Shown: positions 52,116 to 61,211 of the stretch, piece after piece | Position numbering within the stretch: position 1 is the first letter of the stretch | Layout: every line of letters begins with the position of its first letter | Assembly (NCBI GenBank): GCA_963734625.1 | Contig: CAVTHW010000003.1 | Location: 1 to 64,000, forward strand | From: CAVTHW01 sp963734625 | GTDB taxonomy: Bacteria; Acidobacteriota; Terriglobia; Bryobacterales; Bryobacteraceae | Direction of reading: 5' to 3' | Length of the DNA: 64,000 nt | Program-made: the position numbers and the translations under genes | The notes under the pieces: model-generated | Database searches by the model: none | Told to the model about the DNA's origin: nothing | What the model saw: only the letters and a program-made list of their open reading frames with translations

Positions 52116-54381
52116 ATGTGTCGAGCGCTGACAATTCTGATCCTGCTGTTCTTGTGTGGCCAGACCGGCCTTCACGCCCAGGCGGGAATCATCGAGACCC
52201 AGATGCGGACCTTGCGGATCCCTCGCGTCAGCCGGCCGCCGGTGCTCGACGACTTTCTGAAGGGCGTGCCGCGCGAGGCGGAGCTCACGGTGACCGATTT
52301 CCGGCAATACAGGCCGGGCGACGGCGATCCGGTGAGCCAGCCGACGACGGCATTTCTTTCCTACGATGACCAGAACCTCTACGTCGCCTTCATCTGCAAG
52401 GACGACCCGAAGCTGATTCGGGCCCGTCTCGCCAAGCACGATCAGATCATGTCGGACGACCGGACCATGGTGAATCTGGATACTTTCCACGACCACCGGA
52501 ACATGTACTGGTTCAACGTTAACCCCTACGGCGTGCAGGCGGACGGCACCAGCACCGATGGTCAGGGGAACGTCTCGACCTGGGATACGCTGTGGCATTC
52601 CGACGCGAAGATCACCGGGGACGGCTATGTCGCTCTGACCGCTATTCCGTTCAAGAGCATCCGTTTCCCCAGCGACAGGCAGCAAACCTGGGGGCTGATG
52701 CTAGGGCGATTCATCACGCGCAACAACGAGTGGGCCACCTGGCCTTATGTCAGCAGCCGGCGGCCCGACTTCGTGCGGCAAGGCGGCGACCTGGAGGGAT
52801 TCGAAGACATTTCGCCCGGACGCAACATCCAGCTCATTCCTTACGGCCTCTTCTCGAAGTCGCGGTATCTTGACAGGCCGCCGGAAGGACCGGCGCTGTT
52901 TCGATCCGAGAACGAAGCTCGCGTGGGACTCGACAGCAAGGTGGTGTTGAAGGACGCCCTGACACTCGATGTTGCGCTGAACCCCGATTTCAGCCAGGTA
53001 GAGTCGGACGAGCCCCAGGTCACCATCAACCAGCGCTACGAAGTTGTTTTCCCGGAGAAGCGCCCGTTCTTCATGGACAACGCGAGCTACTTCGTGACCC
53101 CGGAGCAAGTGTTCTTCTCGCGACGCATCGTCGATCCGCGGCTCGGTGCGCGACTGACGGGGAAGGTGGGGAACTGGACCATCGGCGCACTGTTCGCGGA
53201 CGACCGCGCTCCCGGAGAGAGAGTGGCCGCCAGCGACCCCTGGCGCGGGCGTCACTCGCCCCTGGGCGTGGTCCGCGTGCAGCGCGAGTTTCGCGGCAAC
53301 ACCCGGCGCTCGAGCCTGGCGGCCATGGTGACCAGTGAGGACTTCGGATCCACGCACAACCGCGTCTACTCGGTGGATGCGCGCGTGCAACTGCTCCCCA
53401 ACTGGATTCTCACGGGACAAGCGCTGACCAGCGACACCCGTCTGGAGAACGGCCAGCGGCTGGCGGGACCGGCCTACTACGCGGAATGGAGCCACTTCGG
53501 AAGGCACTTCGTTTCGACGACCAAGTACACCGACCACAGCCCCAACTTTCGTTCTCAGCTCGGCTTTTTCAAGCGCGTGGACATCCGCGAGGCGAGCCAC
53601 ACCGCTCGGCTACAACTGGCGCCCGGAGGGGAGCTCCGTCCAGAGTTTCGGGCCGGCGGTCACGGGGTCGATCAACTACGACCGGGCGGGGCGTCTGCAG
53701 GATTGGAGTATTCAGCCGGCATTCAGTCTCAGCCTGACCCGATCGACCACGCTGACGGTCTGGCACAGAAGGCTCTTCGAGCTGTACAACAACACGGGAT
53801 TCAGGCAGCAACTCAGCGGGATCAGCTTCGCCAGCCAGTGGCTCAAATGGTTCGCGGTGAGCGGGGATTTGAGCCGCGGGACAAGCATCAACTACAAGCC
53901 CGGCCCGGGGCTGGACCCATTCCTGGGGAGAATGCTGCAGGGCAAAGTGGGCCTCACGCTTCGCCCTGGCCCGCGCCTGCGGATTGAGGAGACCTACATC
54001 TACAGCGGGCTGAGGACTTACGCCGGGTCCGGGCTTTCCGGCGTCCGTCCAGGAACAACTGTCTTCGACAACCACATCATCCGGTCGAACCTGAACTACC
54101 AGTTCAGCCGGCGCCTCTCGCTGCGCTGCATCACGGACTACAGCGCGGTGCTGCCGAACAGCACTCTCATGAGAACGGAACAGGCGAAGCGGGTTGGCCT
54201 GGACGCACTGTTCACGTACATGCTGAACCCCGGTACGGCGCTGCACTTCGGCTATACGGACCTGTATGACAATCTGAGGCTTGAGGCGTCGGCGAATCCC
54301 GCATTGCAGCGCACGTCGTTCCCCGACTTGAATACGGGCCGGCAGGTCTTCGTCAAATTGAGCTACTTATTCCGCTTCTGA
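52116..54381 (+). CDS. DUF5916 outer-membrane protein with CBM9-like N-terminus, one frameshift
   Basis: About 754 residues when repaired. Signal peptide (LTILILLFLCGQTGLHAQ); CBM9/DOMON-like domain about 25-215 (VLDDFLKGVPREAELTVTDF, PTTAFLSYDDQNLYVAFICK, GDGYVALTAIPFKSIRFP); then DUF5916 barrel (LTLDVALNPDFSQVESDEPQ, VVFPEKRPFFMDNASYFVTP, FFSRRIVDPRLGARLTGKVG). The end (FVKLSYLFRF) is a typical barrel terminus. The frame changes near 53607 (gctcggctac): YNWRPEGSSVQSFGPAVTGS continues in the next frame. Function is not established; the CBM9-like part suggests sugar contact. ATG at 52116 is chosen for the signal peptide. Confidence 0.8.
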
Positions 54382-54386
54382 AATTC

Positions 54387-54410
54387 GGAGGGGCCTGGGG
54401 CGGCCCCTCC
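54387..54410. terminator. Hairpin between convergent DUF5916 and DUF1080 genes
   Basis: Perfect 9-bp stem GGAGGGGCC/GGCCCCTCC with a 6-base loop, placed between two convergent stop codons. No T-tract on either side, so it may be a repeat or a weak bidirectional terminator. An almost identical hairpin follows the second DUF1080 copy (55600-55623). Confidence 0.5.
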
Positions 54411-54433
54411 TCATGCTGCAGCCGGCGGTGTTA

Positions 54434-55493
54434 CTACTTGGGGAACTCCATCGGCTTGTCCAGACTCTTGACGTAGACGTTGCGGTACCAAATCTGTCCG
54501 CTGCCCTCGAGTTGCAGAGACAGGATGCCCTGGTAGGCTCGATCGGCCGGGTTGTCATCGATGGTGATCGACATGACCTGGCCGTTCATCATGTGCATTA
54601 GGGTGTTGCCGCGCGCGATGATCTGAATCTGGTTCCACTCGCCATCGAGCCCCTTGTGGGGCTTCACGGCCGCCGCGGGAGTGGCCGTGACCGTGCCAAT
54701 GCGCGCCGACACGCGACCGGGTTGCAGGATGACGAATGCGCCCGGCGGGGTCACAATGCTGCGGCCCTGGCCTTCATAGAGCTGGCCCGTAAAGCCGTTA
54801 CCCGAATCCATGTCGAACTGATAACCGCTCACCTGCCACGGGTTCGGCGCGCCGCCCCCGCCTCCGCCCCCGCGTGCGGCACGCCCTGGCGCCGCGCTGC
54901 CGCGTTGCGCCACCACCAGCAGGCGCGGCCGGAGCCGGTGCCGGAGCCCGGGGGGCGGTGACACCGGCGGCGATGGCTTGGGCCAGCGTCGTAACGCCGG
55001 CCGGCAGAGGCTTGCCCAGCGGATTCTCGATCGATCCGCCATGGTACGGGTGGAGCAGGCGGCTGCGGTACTGGATGCCGCCGTTGGCACCCTTTTCCGA
55101 CATGCGCATCTCGACCTTCAGGTCGAAGTCGCGCATGACGGCGCCCGGTCCGGTGTAGTGGATGTGATGCTGGCCGGGGGTCTTAACCGTGTCCGCATGG
55201 ATCATGCCGTTGTCGATCGACCAGACATCCATTTCGCCGTTCCAGTTATTGAACGTCTGTCCGTCCCAAATTTTGGTGTAGCCGGTGTAGTCGTCGTAGG
55301 CGACCGGCGTCGCGCCGCGCCCGAAACCGCCGCCGCCGCCGCGGCCGGCCCCAGGCTGTCCGGGAGCGCCGGCAGGGGCGCCCGCGGGAGGCGCTTGCTG
55401 CGCCGCCGTCCGCGTGATGTATCCAACAGCGAGCGCACCAACGAGAAGGGCCATCGCCGCTTTAGAATGAGTTCTCAAAAACCGTGAAACCAT
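54434..55493 (-). CDS. Secreted DUF1080 protein, tandem copy 1, frameshift in linker
   Basis: About 352 residues when repaired. Nearly the same as the intact copy at 55647: signal/anchor (ALLVGALAVGYITRTAAQ), Gly-rich linker, DUF1080 jelly-roll (YTKIWDGQTFNNWNGEMDVW, GAVMRDFDLKVEMRMSEKG, GGIQYRSRLLHPYHGGS), a Pro/Ala/Gly linker, and the C-terminal half (GEWNQIQIIARGNTLMHMMN, ILSLQLEGSGQIWYRNVYVK). In the second linker (about 54895-54910) this copy has seven more bases than its twin, which shifts the frame. Unless translation recovers there, the product would lack its C-terminal half. Carries the shared leader motif 32 bases before the ATG. Confidence 0.8.
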
Positions 55494-55524
55494 GTTGCCT
55501 CCAAGCCGTCATAGCGGGTCACTT

Positions 55525-55560
55525 CCATTTCGGAGTCCCGCCTCCTGTTTAGTCTACACC
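55525..55560 (-). promoter_or_regulatory. Shared leader motif, copy upstream of DUF1080 copy 1
   Basis: Same core as at 33849-33884 (GGTGTAGACT, two bases, ACAGGA on the coding strand), 32 bases before the ATG. Confidence 0.6.
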
Positions 55561-55599
55561 TAGCCGCCATGAGCTTGCCGGGGTTCTGACCATCGTCCC

Positions 55600-55623
55600 G
55601 GAGGAGCCTGGGGCGGCCCCTCC
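55600..55623. terminator. Hairpin downstream of DUF1080 copy 2
   Basis: GGAGGAGCC/GGCCCCTCC, 8 of 9 pairs, same loop as at 54387-54410. It belongs to the duplicated unit and lies between the stop of copy 2 and the leader of copy 1. Confidence 0.5.
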
Positions 55624-55646
55624 GGACGCTGCAACTGGAGGTGTTA

Positions 55647-56708
55647 CTACTTGGGGAACTCCATCGGCTTGTCCAGACTCTTGACGTAGACGTTGCGGTA
55701 CCAGATCTGTCCGCTGCCTTCGAGTTGCAGGGACAGGATGCCCTGGTAGGCTCGATCGGCCGGATTGTCATCAATGGTTATCGTGATGACCTGGCCGTTG
55801 ATCATGTGGATTAAGGTGTTGCCGCGCGCGATGATCTGAATCTGATTCCACTCGCCATCGAGCCCCTTGTGGGGCTTCACGGCCGCCGCGGGATCGGCTA
55901 TTACCGTGCCAATGCGCGCCGACACTCGACCGGGCTGCAGGATGACGAACCCGCCCGGCGCGTTCACAATACTACGGCCCTGGCCTTCATAGAGCTGGCC
56001 CGTATAGCGGTTATCCGCGCTCATGTCGAATTGATAGCCGCTCACCTGCCACGGGTTCGGTGCGCCGCCGCCGCCGCCCCCGCGTGCGGCACGCCCTGGC
56101 GCCGCGGCTGCGCCACCACCAGCAGGCGCGGCCGGAGCCGCGGCCGGAGCCGGTGCCGGAGCCCGGGGAGCGGTTACACCGGCGGCGATGGCTTGGGCCA
56201 GCGTCGTAACGCCGGCCGGCAGAGGCTTGCCCAGCGGATTCTCAATCGATCCGCCATGGTACGGGTGGAGCAGGCGGCTGCGGTACTGTATGCCGCCGTT
56301 GGCGCCCTTTTCCGACATGCGCATCTCAACCTTCAGGTCAAAGTCGCGCATGACGGCGCCCGGTCCGGTGTAGTAGATGTGATGCTGGCCGGGCGTCTTA
56401 ACTGTGTCCGCGTGGATCCCGCCGTTGTCGATCGACCAGACATCCATTTCGCCGTTCCAATTCTTGAACGTTTGTCCGTCCCAAATTTTGGTGTAGCCGG
56501 TGTAGTCGTCGTAGGCGACCGGCGTCGCGCCGCGCCCGAAACCGCCGCCGCCGCCGCGGCCGGCCCCAGGCTGTCCGGGAGCACCGGCAGGGGCGCCCGC
56601 GGGAGGCGCTTGCTGCGCCGCGGTCCGCGTGATGTATCCCACAGCGAGCGCGCCGACGACAAGGGCCATCGCCGCTCTAGAATGAATCCTCAAGAATCGT
56701 AAAACCAT
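55647..56708 (-). CDS. Secreted DUF1080 protein, tandem copy 2 (intact)
   Basis: 353 residues. Signal or anchor (MALVVGALAVGYITRTAAQ), Gly-rich linker (GAGRGGGGGFGRGA), then the DUF1080 jelly-roll in two parts separated by an Ala/Pro/Gly linker (about 195-235). YTKIWDGQTFKNWNGEMDVW and IWYRNVYVKSLDKPMEFPK mark the ends. Similar in sequence to copy 1 at nearly every position outside the linker, so the duplication is recent. Likely exported and acting on sugar polymers or 3-keto-sugars, by family analogy only. Leader motif 32 bases before the ATG. Confidence 0.85.
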   Translation of the reverse strand: MVLRFLRIHSRAAMALVVGALAVGYITRTAAQQAPPAGAPAGAPGQPGAGRGGGGGFGRGATPVAYDDYTGYTKIWDGQTFKNWNGEMDVWSIDNGGIHADTVKTPGQHHIYYTGPGAVMRDFDLKVEMRMSEKGANGGIQYRSRLLHPYHGGSIENPLGKPLPAGVTTLAQAIAAGVTAPRAPAPAPAAAPAAPAGGGAAAAPGRAARGGGGGGAPNPWQVSGYQFDMSADNRYTGQLYEGQGRSIVNAPGGFVILQPGRVSARIGTVIADPAAAVKPHKGLDGEWNQIQIIARGNTLIHMINGQVITITIDDNPADRAYQGILSLQLEGSGQIWYRNVYVKSLDKPMEFPK

Positions 56709-56739
56709 GTTGTCTCCAAGCCGTCGTAGTCTGTTACTT

Positions 56740-56775
56740 CCAATTTGGGTTCCCCGTTCCTGTATAGTCTACACC
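56740..56775 (-). promoter_or_regulatory. Shared leader motif, copy upstream of DUF1080 copy 2
   Basis: Third copy of the motif, with GGTGTAGACT and ACAGGA in the same places, 32 bases before the ATG at 56708. Confidence 0.6.
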
Positions 56776-56850
56776 CAGCCGCCAGACGGCGCGGTGGCCG
56801 CGCTATACTACTGCCTTCGGGGGGAAGTTTCCCATTTCTGAGCAATAGCG

Positions 56851-57882
56851 ATGGCCGCGGTCAAACCAATCGAGTACGCTGCTTCCGTCGGCACGGACCC
56901 GGAGGCTGCACTGGCCTTTCGCGCCCTGCGCTATATGGTGCTGATGCGGCAGGTGGAAGATCGGGTGGAGCGCAAGCTCTACCGCCAGGGGAAGATCGTC
57001 GGCGGGGTTTATGTGGGCCGGGGGCAGGAGGCCATTCCTGTCGGGGCGGGATTGGCGGCCGAACCAAATGACGTACTGTTCCCCTGCCACCGGGATCTGG
57101 CGCTGTATTTTATGCGGGGCATCCATCCGCGCCAGGTTTTCGCCCAATACATGGGGCGGGTCGGCGGGCTGACCCGGGGCAAAGACGGCAACATGCACAT
57201 GGGCGATCTCAAGCTGAGGATCGTGGCCATCGTCAGCCAGATTGCCGCCTCCCTGCCGGTGGCCGCCGGCGCGGCCCTGGCGCTGAAGTACAGGGGCGAG
57301 CCCAACGTGGTTTTCGTGTTCTTCGGCGACGGCGCCACCAGCCGCGGCGATTGGCACGAAGCGGTGAACTTCGCCGCCGTCCAGAAGCTGCCCCTGGTAC
57401 TGGTCTGTAACAACAACGGGTATGCCTATTCGACGCCGCTCGACAAGCAGATGGCGTGCGCCAACGTCGCCGACCGCGGTCCGGCCTACGGCATCCCGTC
57501 CGAGATAGTCGACGGCAACGACGTCTGCGCGGTCAGGGCCGCCGCCGGGCGAGCCGCCGCTCACGCGCGGGCCGGCGGCGGGCCGTACCTGATCGAGTGC
57601 AAGACATTTCGCATGACCGGCCACTCCGCGCATGACGGGGCGCACTACATGCCTAAGGAACTCGTCGCGGAATGGGCCAAGAAAGACCCTATCGACCGGC
57701 TCGAGAAACTGATGCTCGCCAAAGGCTGGGGCTCGCGGGAACAGATCGACCAGCTCCACCGGGAGATCGACGCCGAAGTGGATGAAGCCGTGGCATGGGC
57801 CGAGAAGAGCCCGCTCCCCGATCCTTCCGAATTGCTCGACAACGTCTATGAGCAGCCGCAAACCCCCGCCGGGGGAGAGTGA
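56851..57882 (+). CDS. 2-oxoacid (pyruvate/branched-chain) dehydrogenase E1 alpha subunit
   Basis: 343 residues, cytoplasmic. Thiamine-diphosphate enzyme that decarboxylates a 2-oxoacid. The ThDP-Mg motif is GDG (159-161) to NNN (187-189) in GDGATSRGDWHEAVNFAAVQ ... LVLVCNNNGYAY. Others: RQVEDRVERKLYRQGKIVGG, GKDGNMHMGD, TFRMTGHSAHDGA (phosphorylation-loop region of E1 alpha). Substrate (pyruvate, branched-chain, acetoin) cannot be set from sequence. The beta subunit gene starts 5 bases after its stop; E2 and E3 are not in the window. A TATACT (56804-56809) lies upstream. Confidence 0.9.
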   Translation: MAAVKPIEYAASVGTDPEAALAFRALRYMVLMRQVEDRVERKLYRQGKIVGGVYVGRGQEAIPVGAGLAAEPNDVLFPCHRDLALYFMRGIHPRQVFAQYMGRVGGLTRGKDGNMHMGDLKLRIVAIVSQIAASLPVAAGAALALKYRGEPNVVFVFFGDGATSRGDWHEAVNFAAVQKLPLVLVCNNNGYAYSTPLDKQMACANVADRGPAYGIPSEIVDGNDVCAVRAAAGRAAAHARAGGGPYLIECKTFRMTGHSAHDGAHYMPKELVAEWAKKDPIDRLEKLMLAKGWGSREQIDQLHREIDAEVDEAVAWAEKSPLPDPSELLDNVYEQPQTPAGGE

Positions 57883-57886
57883 ACCT

Positions 57887-58858
57887 GTGGAAACCACCTA
57901 CCTCGACGCGATCCGGCAGGGAATCTGGGAAGAGATGGAGCGCGATCCCAACGTGTTTCTGTTGGGCGAGGACATCGGTGTGTACGGCGGCGCGTTCAAG
58001 GTCACCGAGGGAATGCTGGACCATTTCGGCGAGCGCCGGGTCATCGATACCCCCCTGGCCGAATCGGCCATAGTGGGCGCGGCCATCGGGGCCTCCATGC
58101 TGGGGCTGCGGCCCGTGGCCGAGATGCAGTTCGCCGACTTCATCACCTGCGGCTTCGATCAGATAGTGAATTTCGCCGCCAAGTGCCGCTACCGGTGGGG
58201 CGCAGCGATCCCCATGGTGGTGCGGGCGCCTTCCGGGGGAGGGATTCGAGGCGGCCCGTTCCACTCCCAGAACCCCGAGGCGTGGTTCGTCCATGTGCCC
58301 GGCCTGAAAGTGGTTGCGCCGGCCACGGCCTACGACGCGAAGGGCTTGATTAAGTCCGCGATCCGCGATAACGATCCGGTGGTCTTCTTCGAGCACAAGG
58401 CGCTCTACCGGCGGGTCAAGGAGTCCCTCCCGGAGGGCGATTATACCGTGCCCATCGGAAAAGCCAAGGTCTTCCGATCTGGAAACGACGTATCGATCAT
58501 CACCTACGGGGCGATGGTCTACCTGGCGCAAGACGCCGCCGAACAACTGGCGCAAGAGGGCATTTCGGTGGAGATCGTCGATCTGCGGACTCTGCTGCCC
58601 ATCGACGAGGAGACCATCCTGGCCAGCGTGCGGAAGACCTCCAAGGCCATCCTGTTGCACGAAGATACTCTGACCGGGGGCGTCGGCGCGGAGATCGCCG
58701 CGCGCATAGCCGAGCGCGCTTTCGACAGTCTCGACGGCCCGGTCGTCCGCATCGCCTCGGCGGACACTCCAATTCCTTACAGCCCGCCGCTGGAGGACGC
58801 TTTCCTGCCCAGCCTGCCGGCGGTGCTTGAAAAGGCGCGCTGGCTGCATAACTACTAA
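57887..58858 (+). CDS. 2-oxoacid dehydrogenase E1 beta subunit
   Basis: 323 residues from GTG 57887; a frame start further upstream exists but would overlap E1 alpha without sense. Forms the alpha2beta2 E1 with the preceding gene. Landmarks: TYLDAIRQGIWEEMERDPNV, GEDIGVYGGAFKVTEGM, VIDTPLAESAIVGAAIGASM, PVAEMQFADFI, RAPSGGGIRGGPFHSQNPEA and LRTLLPIDEETILASV. The Glu that activates ThDP is in the LAESAI segment. Complete and in frame. Confidence 0.93.
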   Translation: METTYLDAIRQGIWEEMERDPNVFLLGEDIGVYGGAFKVTEGMLDHFGERRVIDTPLAESAIVGAAIGASMLGLRPVAEMQFADFITCGFDQIVNFAAKCRYRWGAAIPMVVRAPSGGGIRGGPFHSQNPEAWFVHVPGLKVVAPATAYDAKGLIKSAIRDNDPVVFFEHKALYRRVKESLPEGDYTVPIGKAKVFRSGNDVSIITYGAMVYLAQDAAEQLAQEGISVEIVDLRTLLPIDEETILASVRKTSKAILLHEDTLTGGVGAEIAARIAERAFDSLDGPVVRIASADTPIPYSPPLEDAFLPSLPAVLEKARWLHNY

Positions 58859-58985
58859 CGGCCGCTGAAAAGACCCGTTGGCTAGCTGATGCTTACCCCA
58901 CGAGGGGCCGTACGTCATTGACAGACAGTGTGGGGCAAGCTTCAGCTTGTCCTCTTCGAACGTCCAGCAGAGAATCTTCAGCAGC
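58859..58985. other. Spacer between E1 beta and the convergent PilZ gene
   Basis: Holds a GC/AT-mixed inverted repeat around 58934-58951 (GGCAAGCT/AGCTTGTC, 7 of 8 pairs). No gene seen. Confidence 0.4.
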
Positions 58986-59366
58986 CTACTGAGCGGCTTC
59001 GTCCTGGCCGGTTTTACTGTCCGCTCGTTTTGCGCTGCGTGTAACCAGTGTTCGCAGGTCCAGCAGGTGCGAAGGCTGGTAGGCGTCCGGCGACCACGCA
59101 CAGCCCGGCGCGAACTGCACGCCCAGGAAGTACCCGATCTCGCGGTAGAGGCAATAGCGAACGTTGCCCTGAAATTCGCCCCTGGGATGGAGGATGTGCA
59201 GGCGTGTATTCAGAGGGAGGGGAATGTCCAGCTGCAGACAAACTCCGGAGATCGAGATATCCTCCAGGTTCGCCATCGCCTTACGCTGGCGCCCATGGGT
59301 GTCTCGCCAGGAGACATCCACCAACTCGGAACAAAGCATTCTGGCATCGACCCGCCGCTCTTGCAT
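58986..59366 (-). CDS. PilZ-domain protein (c-di-GMP binding)
   Basis: 126 residues, one PilZ domain and a short Ala/Lys-rich tail. The c-di-GMP motifs are both present: RxxxR as RRVDAR near residues 4-9, and the D/NxSxxG motif as DISISG (about 36-41). Strand pattern: LVDVSWRDTHGRQRKAMANL, GVCLQLDIPLPLNTRLHI, FLGVQFAPGCAW. A stand-alone PilZ adaptor could regulate a pilus, secretion or polysaccharide machine by c-di-GMP. AAAGGGG lies upstream of the ATG. Convergent with the E1 genes, divergent from the esterase. Confidence 0.85.
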   Translation of the reverse strand: MQERRVDARMLCSELVDVSWRDTHGRQRKAMANLEDISISGVCLQLDIPLPLNTRLHILHPRGEFQGNVRYCLYREIGYFLGVQFAPGCAWSPDAYQPSHLLDLRTLVTRSAKRADSKTGQDEAAQ

Positions 59367-59488
59367 ATAACCCCTTTATCGACTCGACCATAGCAGATGT
59401 TTAGCAACGGAGGGGTGCTCAGCCAAGAAACCAGCGGCGGAATCCGGCGACACACTGCGCGACAATAGAGATTGCGATAAGGCCGAGT

Positions 59489-61211
59489 ATGCCCAAGGCG
59501 CTCCTCATTCTCGCGTTATTCGGAATGTACCTGGCGGCGCAGCCGTTTCCTTCCGGGCCGCGGGTGCTGACCTTCGTCTCCGACGTGGACGACTCTACGC
59601 AGCCCTATGGGCTCTACCTGCCCAGGAATTTCGATGCGTCCCGCAAGTACCCTCTGGTGATCAGCCTGCATGCGGACGGCTCGAACCACCGTCTCGATCT
59701 GCGCTGGGTGTTCGGGATTAAGAATCGGGAGAGGGTGGAGTTCATTCTGTCGCCGGGCCAGGTGGGCCGGACTGGCGTCCGGGGCAGAGATACGCTGGTC
59801 CGGGAGACCGATGCGGACGCCGCCAATGGGCCGTTCCCACGCTTTCCAGACGAGGATTTGATCGTAGCCACGCCGCTCGCCCGGGGCTCGATGGGCTACC
59901 AGGGCGTTGCCGAGAAGGACGTCTACGACGTGCTGGCGGACGTGAAGCGGCGCTTTCCAATCGACGTGGACCGCATCTACCTGACGGGCTCCTCGATGGG
60001 AGGCGGAGGCGCGCTGTGGCTGGGGTTGACGCGCCCCGACGTGTGGGCGGCGATCGCTCCGGTGTGCCCGCTACCCCCGCCGGGCACCGTGGAACTGGCG
60101 CCCAACGCGCTGGCCATGCCGGTGCGCATTTTCGCTGGAGGGCTCGATCCCATGACGCCGGTCGCGTCGCTCAGGGATTGGAGCAAGCGGCTCCAGGAGG
60201 CCGGCGCGCGCGTCGAGTACACCGAGTATCCCGGGGTCAAACACAATGTCTGGAACGACGCTTACAGTGATGCCGGGCTATTCGTCTGGTTTTCGCGCTT
60301 TAAGCGGAATCCCTATCCGGAGAGGGTGCATTTTGCCACACGCAGCTACAAATACACCTCAGCTTATTGGGTGAAATTGGATGGGCTGACCCCTGGGAAC
60401 CTGGCTTCGATCGACGCCCGATTCACCGGTCCGAATCAGATCGAGATTCAAACCGCGGGGCTGGACGGCTTCTCGCTGCAGCCTGCTGGGCACCCGCTTT
60501 ATGACGCCGCGCCGTCCGCTAGCGTTGAAGCTCGATGGCGCTTCGCTAAGAGTGGGCGCCCAAGCTGCACTGGCTTTCGCCAGGTCAGAGCAGGGCTGGA
60601 GGGCGGCGCCGTACCTGCGGCCGGCAGGCTCGAAACAGCCTGGCTTGGAAGGCCCGATTATTGAAGCCGTCAGCCGCCGGCACATCTATGTCTACGGGAC
60701 GGCGGATTCGCCGGACGACAGAGGAACTCCAGCGCCGCCGCGCGCAAGCTATGTTCGCCGCGAACTGGTCGGACCCGCGCTCGCCGATACTTCTCTCCCC
60801 CCCGTCGTATCGGACCAGGAGGCCGCCGATCCCAAGTGGAGCGGCGCGAACCTGGTGCTGTTCGGCACGAAAGAGACGAACCGGCGCATTGCCGATCTGG
60901 CGGGCTCGCTTCCCATCCAATTGAACGCCGGGGCGGCCGATTACGGGCTGGTGTTCATTTTCCCCGCCGGAGACCGCTACGTGCTGGTGAATTCCGGGCG
61001 TCCCTTTTGGACCGGAGCGGACAAGGCCAAGCGGCCCGTTTTTCAGTTCACCCCGCCGCTCGAGCGGACGTTGATGGGCTTCGGCGACTTCATCCTCTTC
61101 AAGGGCTCCCTGGAGAACGTGGTGGCCGAAGGCAGTTTTGACCGAAGCTGGAGATTGCCGGCCGAGCAGGCCGCTAAAATGGCCGCGACCGGCACAGTAC
61201 AGATCCGATGA
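59489..61211 (+). CDS. Secreted alpha/beta-hydrolase (esterase/PHB-depolymerase-like), one frameshift
   Basis: About 573 residues when repaired. Signal peptide MPKALLILALFGMYLAAQP, then a LpqC/PHB-depolymerase-like hydrolase: STQPYGLYLPRNFDASRKYP, LVISLHADGSNHRLDL, the nucleophile in TGSSMGGGGALWLGL, and the catalytic His in YPGVKHNVWNDAY. The C-terminal ~240 residues (LEGPIIEAVSRRHIYVYGT, NRRIADLAGSLPIQLN, YGLVFIFPAGDRYVLVNSG) are a separate beta-rich domain that I do not recognise. The frame changes at about 60512 (one extra base), between the two parts. The stop overlaps the next gene's ATG (ATGA). Confidence 0.75.
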
